Positions 59,801-64,000 of a stretch of DNA of 64,000 nucleotides are shown here, in pieces (position 1 is the stretch's first letter; each line of letters opens with the position of its first letter). This DNA comes from Ephydatia muelleri. Lineage: Eukaryota; Porifera; Demospongiae; Spongillida; Spongillidae. The stretch lies in contig JABACO010000032.1 in the NCBI GenBank assembly GCA_013339895.1, positions 1-64,000 on the forward strand, in the 5' to 3' direction. The translations under genes were made by a program, and so were the position numbers. A model generated the notes under the pieces. The model saw only the letters and a list, made by a program, of their open reading frames with translations, made no database searches and was not told the DNA's origin.

Positions 59801-62800
59801 ATGTACATGTAGAGTGGAATTGTATTGTGTTTATGTATGTACAGTATGTGAGGCCTGGACTAAGGGCAAAGTGGGGCCCATACAGTTCTCATAGGCCTCC
59901 CAACCTCCTCCCCTTACCCTCTTCATGATCAGTCCATCTACCCACCAGCTCTCCCATGAGTAGTACATGTACATTACAGGTGTGGAAGCATTGTTAAGCA
60001 AGTATGCATGTGGAAGTGAAAACGGTTATGGGAGAACATGTAGCACTAAAGCTGTATTGCATGAACAGTTTAAGTGGGCATAGTTAGACAAAGTGTCAAC
60101 GACATATAACATTTCAAGGTGGCCATTTACATTAACGAATAAATGATATACATGTATGCACTTGGATTAGGCAACACGAGACTTGTCAGGAGATGAGTTA
60201 ATGCACCGATGTTATTGATCACCCCAACGCACCCCTGCCTGGACTTTCCAAGTACTCCCATGCACACACCTAGTTGTCTCTCCCACTCTTCAAATAGGAC
60301 ATCATGGGCGACTCTTACCGTTATCATAGTGTAGGTAATACTTGAACTGTTGTAGTGCACTTCTAACCAGGCTGGTCAATGATCGCCAAATGAATAGATT
60401 AGCATATGTACACCTTGGCTACCATTACACAAGACAGTTGATTTCAGTCATGTGTGTAAAATTAATTTTTTAATTTGTTCTTGATGCTGCTTGCCCCTTG
60501 TTTGACAATCATCATACTTCAGGAGGTCACATAAAACTATGTACACTTCGAGCAGCTCTGAGAGTGTGAAAGCTAAACCACGTGTGATGAGATACATTTG
60601 CATTGGCTGGGGTAATATCCCTTTCTTTCTTATTCTCTCCTCCCTCCCTCACCCTCTCTCTCCCCATCCTCTACCCTTCTTTCATTCACTGTGTTCTAAC
60701 CTGCACATTGCTATACACGTGCATGGAGGTAGTTGTATGAACAGTGTATGTTTAATATGTTTTGTTCCTTCAATCCTTACTAGAACAATTTTACAGCAGT
60801 GTTTATGGCAAGTATAAAGGGTCATCACGGTGTAGTACTGAGCTTATTGGGAGCAGGTGCTGATGTCAATATAGCAACATCTGATGTAAGTGATGTGATG
60901 TTTTAACGATGACTTGCAATGTGCTAAATAGTCAGCGCTTAAATGATACAGAGCCAAATGAAACTACGAGCGAAGCCATATATTTGTCGCACGGTCATAC
61001 CACTAAGCCGATGGGTGGTGTTTAATTAGACCGCTACTGTATGTGCGTGGGGATGTGGGTGTAGGTGGGTGTGGGGTGGTATGGGTGTGGGGTGGTATGG
61101 GTGTGGGTGTGGGGTGGTATGGGTATGGGTGTGGGGAGGTGGGTGTAGGTGTGGAGAGGTGGGTGTGGGTGTGGGTGTGGGCATGGAGAATCCAACTCGT
61201 GTTCTAAAATTTACACACTTAGAGCCAGACTCTATCATTTCAACTTTGTCCAATCAGTCATAGCTGTGTGGTCTGCTAAACAAATTGGAGGGTGTGGGGA
61301 AGTGTGTGTAGGTGTGGTTCTGTGGAGAGATGGGTGTGGGGAGTTGGGTGGGGTGAGGTGTCAGTGCTTATGATAAGAATATAACCTTGACCTGACATTT
61401 GTGTCAAATCATGGCATTCTTGGTCGGACAGTTTATATTTTTGGTCGGACATACGTTTAAACAAGCTCATCTCTTAGAGCCATACCGATGTAGTGTACAA
61501 ATTCAGTACAGGCAATGTTGTTTTTATACCCTGACCCCAAATCCACACCATGCTTCTCCTGTAACTCACACAAAATAGACATTTTTGTAAAAGCAAATCC
61601 TTCCTTACAAATGGTGTACGCTATATCAAACTTCCGCGCCATAACTGCTTCAGTCCGTTCATCGATGGTACTAAGGGCTATCGCTATCGGAGCGTATTCT
61701 GTTATGGGAACAGATTGGCTCTTCTTATAGAGCACCATAGATTTTTGGTGCATCAAAGATGATGCGTGCTCTTTAAAAGCCGATGCTTTCATATTCGTGC
61801 AGCCATCAATAAAAGCACGACTGAAGTTTCGCATTCCGATTAGCTTCGATTCGAACATTGTACAAATTTTGCATTTTTAAGCGGCTACATTATCGCGATC
61901 GAGTCGCTCATACGTAAGCCATGTTGCCGTCGCTAGTTCCTTTTCATTTTCAGCTATCCACTTTTGAGCCGTATGAATCGTTGTCCCTTTTTTCCCGCTG
62001 GAACACCTTCAACGCCATCTGCCATCCTTTTTCCAGACATCTTGACCGCGCATGCGCACAAATGATCGGTCAAATTTCATAATTGATCGGAAAATGTCCG
62101 ATGTCAGACCGTTATCATAAGCACTGGGTGTGTGTAGTGATGTGAGTGTGTGTGTGTGGGTGTGGGGAGGTGGGTGTTAGTGTGGGAAGGTGGGTTTGGG
62201 TGTGGAGGGGTGGTGTGAGTGTGGGTGTGGGGAAGTGGTGGGTGTGGGGAGTTAGGTGTGGGTGTGATGTGGGAGGGTGTGGGAGATGGGTTCAGGTTAT
62301 GGAGCATGTGAAGATAGAGGGTGTGGAAATGTAGGGAGTGTACAAGAGGTTAGTACACATACCTTGATATGTTACATCGATCATCCAAGTACTGTACACA
62401 GTATAGGTCAAATATAGAGGTCAGCGACAGTAGGTTTTCTCCAGTCTTTGTCCTGGTCACATGGCAGGACTTTTGAACACTACAAATAAACTTCAATATC
62501 TATTTTGCCATCACAAATGTTATGCACTACAGAATGCATCACAAATCTTAGAATTGATTATTCCAGAAATGTCTCATTCACAACATGGGATGTCCACACA
62601 AAATCTACATGTGTACACTGTACGCTAGTAGCTTCTGATCAATACATACTTGTACCTCTGTTCGTGAACATGTACATGTGACCCAAGCCACACAGCATGC
62701 AGGGAGTGGTGTGTAAATTTACACATCACTACATGTGCATGCCATCCAAACCACAGAGCTTGTCTCAATAGAGTCTCATCGTGATTGTGTTGTAGAGATC

Positions 62801-63275
62801 TCACACATAATGGAGGCACCTTCTCCAATGTTTCATCACATGTCACAATGACAGCATTGTTTTAAGTCTATCATTGGTCTCGCTGTCCTTTGTTTTACAG
62901 ATGCATTCTCATAGGACAACTGTTAGGGTGTGTAACCTCCCCTGCATAATGAAAATTGATTTCTCCGAATACTTTTTAAACAGTAATCAATTTTTAGGTT
63001 TTTGTGCATCTGAACATCGATTTATGCATTCCTATAGGGCCACTGATTGTGTGTGTGCATGTGTTGAAGAGTGAATAAAGCATTCGTGTGTTTTTGCAAA
63101 TAGCATCCTGTCATATACATGCAAGAGCACTGAAGTAGAATACCCTCTGGGGGTAATTATGGGATTTGTATTGCAGAATGGTGCGACTCCTCTGGTCTTT
63201 GCAAGTCATAATGGACATCTTGAAATAGTGAAGTCACTCATTGAAGCAGGAGCTAATGTCAATCATACTGCAAAG
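50732..63275 (+). CDS. Second ankyrin-repeat gene, 5' portion (spliced, runs off window)
   Basis: Gene-level entry. Exons, all phase 0 and a multiple of three: 50732-50833 (candidate first exon), 51526-51627, 53746-53844 (A1), 54920-55021 (B1), 56702-56800 (A2), 59600-59698 (A3), 60784-60885 (B3), 63177-63275 (A4). The exon between A2 and A3 (B2) is damaged and can be skipped without shifting the frame. Each A exon gives a 33-residue and each B exon a 34-residue ankyrin repeat. Same orientation, related introns and single-repeat exons point to a tandem paralogue of the gene at 2.5-14.8 kb. Its FN3-Roc-COR-Death part, if present, lies beyond 64,000. Confidence 0.78.
51238..51374 (+). repeat. 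30-bp tandem repeat, about 4.5 copies
   Basis: Unit GATCACGCACATGGGCATTG plus CAGGTCACAT, repeated with small changes in the intron after the first exon. No unique spacers, so it is not a CRISPR-like array. Confidence 0.93.
51526..51627 (+). CDS. N-terminal ankyrin-repeat exon
   Basis: 102 nt, 34 codons, phase 0 at both ends, acceptor CACATGCAG, donor AAG|GTAGGT. It reads AAATQLLLAVRNGDIATV then RRLVTEGHVDVNLTNK, a capping-type ankyrin repeat with the LLxAVxNGDxxxVRRLV core and VDVN loop. Confidence 0.88.
51940..53290 (+). repeat. G-rich minisatellite, split by a MITE
   Basis: GGTGTGGGGAGGTGGGTGT-type arrays at about 51,940-52,140 and 53,165-53,290, in the long intron before exon A1. Between them lie the MITE (52,148-52,750) and one copy of the standard unit block (52,750-53,140). 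Confidence 0.85.
52148..52750. mobile_element. MITE-like DNA transposon, 603 bp, with empty-site support
   Basis: Ends CAGGGGTC-GACGTAACGGTAACGC and, inverted, CAGGGATC-AAAGTAACGGTAACGC, with similarity continuing (TAATCA, ATATTCAT) to about 45 bp. Flanks GAGATG are duplicated (52,142-52,147 and 52,751-52,756). Sister units read through uninterrupted (GTGGGAGATGGGTTCAGG at about 55,766, 58,674 and 62,280), confirming the insertion point and a 6-bp duplication. No coding. TIR type resembles hAT, but 6 bp is short for that superfamily. Confidence 0.9.
53746..53844 (+). CDS. Ankyrin exon A1
   Basis: 99 nt, 33 codons, phase 0-0, acceptor TTTGTATTGCAG, donor AAG|GTAGTG. It reads DGATPLVIAIQNGHLEIV then KSLIEAGANVNHTAK, a complete ankyrin consensus repeat (G-x-TPL, GHLEIVKSLIEAGANVN). 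First unit of the tandem array. Confidence 0.95.
54920..55021 (+). CDS. Ankyrin exon B1
   Basis: 102 nt, 34 codons, phase 0-0, acceptor CAATCCTTACTAG, donor GAT|GTAAGT (consensus-perfect). It reads DNTTAVYVASIQGHHGVV then LSLLGAGADVNIARSD, an ankyrin repeat of a different subtype from A, with GHHGVV and GADVN. Confidence 0.94.
55190..55790 (+). repeat. G-rich minisatellite, unit 1
   Basis: GGTGTGGGGAGGTGGGTGT-type repeats in two blocks (55,190-55,340 and 55,446-55,780) separated by a conserved 105-bp spacer that contains CTGCTAAACAAATTGGAGGG. Runs of GGG/GGGG spaced by 2-5 nt could form G-quadruplexes in DNA and in the intron RNA. Confidence 0.92.
56446..56560 (+). repeat. 115-bp insertion shared by units 2-4
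   Basis: It begins TTAGGGTGTGTAACC and ends in a diverged copy of its own left flank (ATTCCTATAGGGCCACTG for ATTCCCATAGGACAACTG). Equivalents start at about 59,334 and 62,922. Unit 1 lacks it at 53,604/53,605 (ACTG|ATTGTG). The first 12 bases after the leading T equal the terminal repeat of the hAT at 35,874, and AATCGAT-type words follow, so it looks like a relic of that family. Confidence 0.75.
56702..56800 (+). CDS. Ankyrin exon A2
   Basis: 99 nt, phase 0-0, TTTGTATTGCAG acceptor, AAG|GTAGTG donor. It reads DGVTPLVSASKHGHLEVV then KSLIEAGANVNHIAK. It differs from A1 at several surface positions (SASKH for IAIQN). Confidence 0.95.
57847..57937 (+). pseudogene. Damaged ankyrin exon B2
   Basis: Compared with B1 and B3, about 38 bp are missing, covering the polypyrimidine tract, the 3' splice acceptor and the first four codons (TTTAAT joins directly to AGCAGTGTTT). 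The remaining body still reads AVFMASMKGHHGVV and LSLLGAGADVNIATSD. The donor has also weakened from GTAAGT to GTAACT. Without an acceptor it should be skipped; because all exons are phase 0, A2 would splice to A3 in frame. Confidence 0.88.
58095..58670 (+). repeat. G-rich minisatellite, unit 2
   Basis: Same two-block layout as in unit 1 (58,095-58,235 and 58,318-58,670) but with different copy number and order of variants. Confidence 0.92.
59600..59698 (+). CDS. Ankyrin exon A3
   Basis: 99 nt, phase 0-0, TTTGTATTGCAG acceptor, AAG|GTAGTG donor. It reads NGATPLVSASHNGHLEIV then KSLIEAGTNVNHTTK. Confidence 0.95.
60784..60885 (+). CDS. Ankyrin exon B3
   Basis: 102 nt, phase 0-0, CCTTACTAG acceptor, GAT|GTAAGT donor. 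It reads NNFTAVFMASIKGHHGVV then LSLLGAGADVNIATSD. Intact counterpart of the damaged B2. Confidence 0.94.
61045..62290 (+). repeat. G-rich minisatellite, unit 3, interrupted by a hAT
   Basis: Repeat blocks at 61,045-61,185, 61,290-61,361 and 62,127-62,290. The hAT (61,362-62,126) has landed inside the second block. Confidence 0.9.
61362..62126 (-). mobile_element. hAT-like element, 765 bp, internally deleted
   Basis: Terminal inverted repeats CAGTGCTTATGATAA (61,362) and its reverse complement ending at 62,126 are exact over 15 bp. GGTGT occurs directly on both sides, but the host sequence is itself GGTGT-rich, so the target duplication is uncertain. The minus strand carries a transposase N-terminus: an ATG near 62,042, then QKWIAENEKELATATWL, a stop, KCKICTMFESKL and HASSLMHQKSM (a C-x2-C ... 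H-x5-H zinc finger), then DIAYTICKEGFAFTK and LCELQEKHGVDLGSGY as in ZNF862-like hAT proteins. The catalytic part is missing. Confidence 0.88.
63177..63275 (+). CDS. Ankyrin exon A4
   Basis: 99 nt, phase 0-0, TTTGTATTGCAG acceptor, AAG|GTAGTG donor. It reads NGATPLVFASHNGHLEIV then KSLIEAGANVNHTAK. The intron to the window end (63,276-64,000) repeats the first 725 bp of the unit, predicting a B4 exon just outside the window (expected near 64,350). Confidence 0.95.
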
Positions 63276-64000
63276 GTAGTGTAAATAAAACACAATTATT
63301 TAGGGTCCTATATTTTCACACATGGGTTTCAGTTCAGTTCAATTAATGACTTTTGCTCCAGTTGTGTGTGGATCGTGATGTACATGTGTTTATGTGTGTA
63401 CAGTATGTGAGGCCTGGACTAAGGGCAAAGTGGGGCCCATACAGTTCACATGGGCCTCCCCACCTTCCCCTTACCCTTTTCATGATCAGTCCATCTACCC
63501 ACCAGCTCTCCCATGAGTAGTACATGTACATTACAGGTGTGGAAGCATTGTTAAGCAAGTATGCATGTGGAAGTGAAAACGGTTATGGGAGAACATGTAA
63601 CACTAAAGCTGTATTGCATGAACAGTTTAAGTGGGCATAGTTAGACAAAGTGTCAACGGCATATAACATTTCAAGGTGGCCATTTACATTAACGAATAAA
63701 CGATATACATGTATGCACTTGGATTAGGCAACACGAGACTTGTCAGGAGATGAGTTAATGCACCGATGTTATTGATCACCCCAACGCACCCCTGCCTGGA
63801 CTTTACAAGTACTCCCATGCACACACCTAGTTGTCTCTCCCACTCTTCAAATAGGACATCATGGGCGACTCTTGAGTTTGCAGTACCGTTATCATAGTGT
63901 AGGTAATACTTGAACTGTTGTAGTGCACTTCTAACCAGGCTGGTCAATGATCGCCAAATGAATAGATTAGCATATGTACACCATGGCTACCATTACACAA

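Larger units (their letters stand above)
53746..63176 (+). repeat. Tandem array of about 2.9-kb ankyrin A-B units
   Basis: Three full units start at A exons 53,746, 56,702 and 59,600, and a fourth starts at 63,177. Lengths are 2,956, 2,898 and 3,577 bp; the last drops to 2,812 without its 765-bp hAT insertion. Every unit has the same order: A exon, a block with GGCCTGGACTAAG, a block with CCCCAACGCACCCCTGCC, B exon, GCCGATGGGTGGTGTTTAAT, G-rich minisatellite, ATCGATCATCCAAG block, next A exon. Identity between units is very high, so duplication is recent. Confidence 0.96.

Overview
The window is eukaryotic genomic DNA, AT-rich and intron-rich, loaded with DNA transposons, retroelement fossils and simple repeats. 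The gene content fits a marine invertebrate, most likely a sponge (Porifera): single-repeat ankyrin exons, fibronectin III exons, a Roc-COR GTPase exon and a Death domain sit in one gene, beside a jacalin-like lectin fragment. The species cannot be named from sequence alone.

Layout. (1) 1-14,813, plus strand: the 3' part of a large gene. It starts with an intron minisatellite and a last ankyrin exon (2,532-2,612), then a 25-nt linker exon, three near-identical FN3 exons of 282 nt each, one 2.1-kb Roc-COR exon (11,711-13,833), a 31-nt exon and a terminal Death-domain exon ending at 14,813. Every splice phase agrees (0, 1, 1, 1, 1, 0, 1), so the exons read as one ANK-FN3-Roc-COR-Death protein. 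No kinase domain is visible. (2) 14.8-19.5 kb: a decayed histone H2A-like/FYVE-like fragment inserted in a tandem repeat, a Ty3/Gypsy fossil on the minus strand, and a plus-strand zinc-finger transposon remnant interrupted by a 963-bp hAT element with a perfect 8-bp target-site duplication. (3) 19.5-27.1 kb: a very large imperfect palindrome of about 7.3 kb, CA-rich on the left and GT-rich on the right, with an 87-bp near-perfect hairpin at its apex. (4) 27.3-43 kb: transposon country, with a retroelement gag-like fossil, a Gypsy integrase fossil, hAT and LINE remnants, a non-autonomous hAT of 1.14 kb, a frameshifted jacalin-like lectin exon, and two sets of unrecognised minus-strand coding remnants (33.1-34.7 and 37.8-42.0 kb). 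(5) 43-49 kb: no gene recognised; polypurine and polypyrimidine tracts and local duplications. (6) 50.7-64 kb, plus strand: the 5' part of a second ankyrin gene. It is built from a tandem array of about 2.9-kb units, each with a 33-aa and a 34-aa ankyrin exon (types A and B) separated by conserved introns that carry G-rich minisatellites. It runs off the right edge.

Reading: the window holds the tail of one gene and the head of a likely paralogue in the same orientation. The same intron blocks occur at 1-1.3 kb and inside the right-hand array. In both genes single-domain, phase-compatible exons have multiplied together with their introns. The architecture, ligand-binding-type repeats followed by a Roc-COR switch and a Death domain, resembles DAPK-type ROCO proteins without the kinase. 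It suggests an intracellular sensor or signalling family that diversifies by exon duplication; that role is inference.
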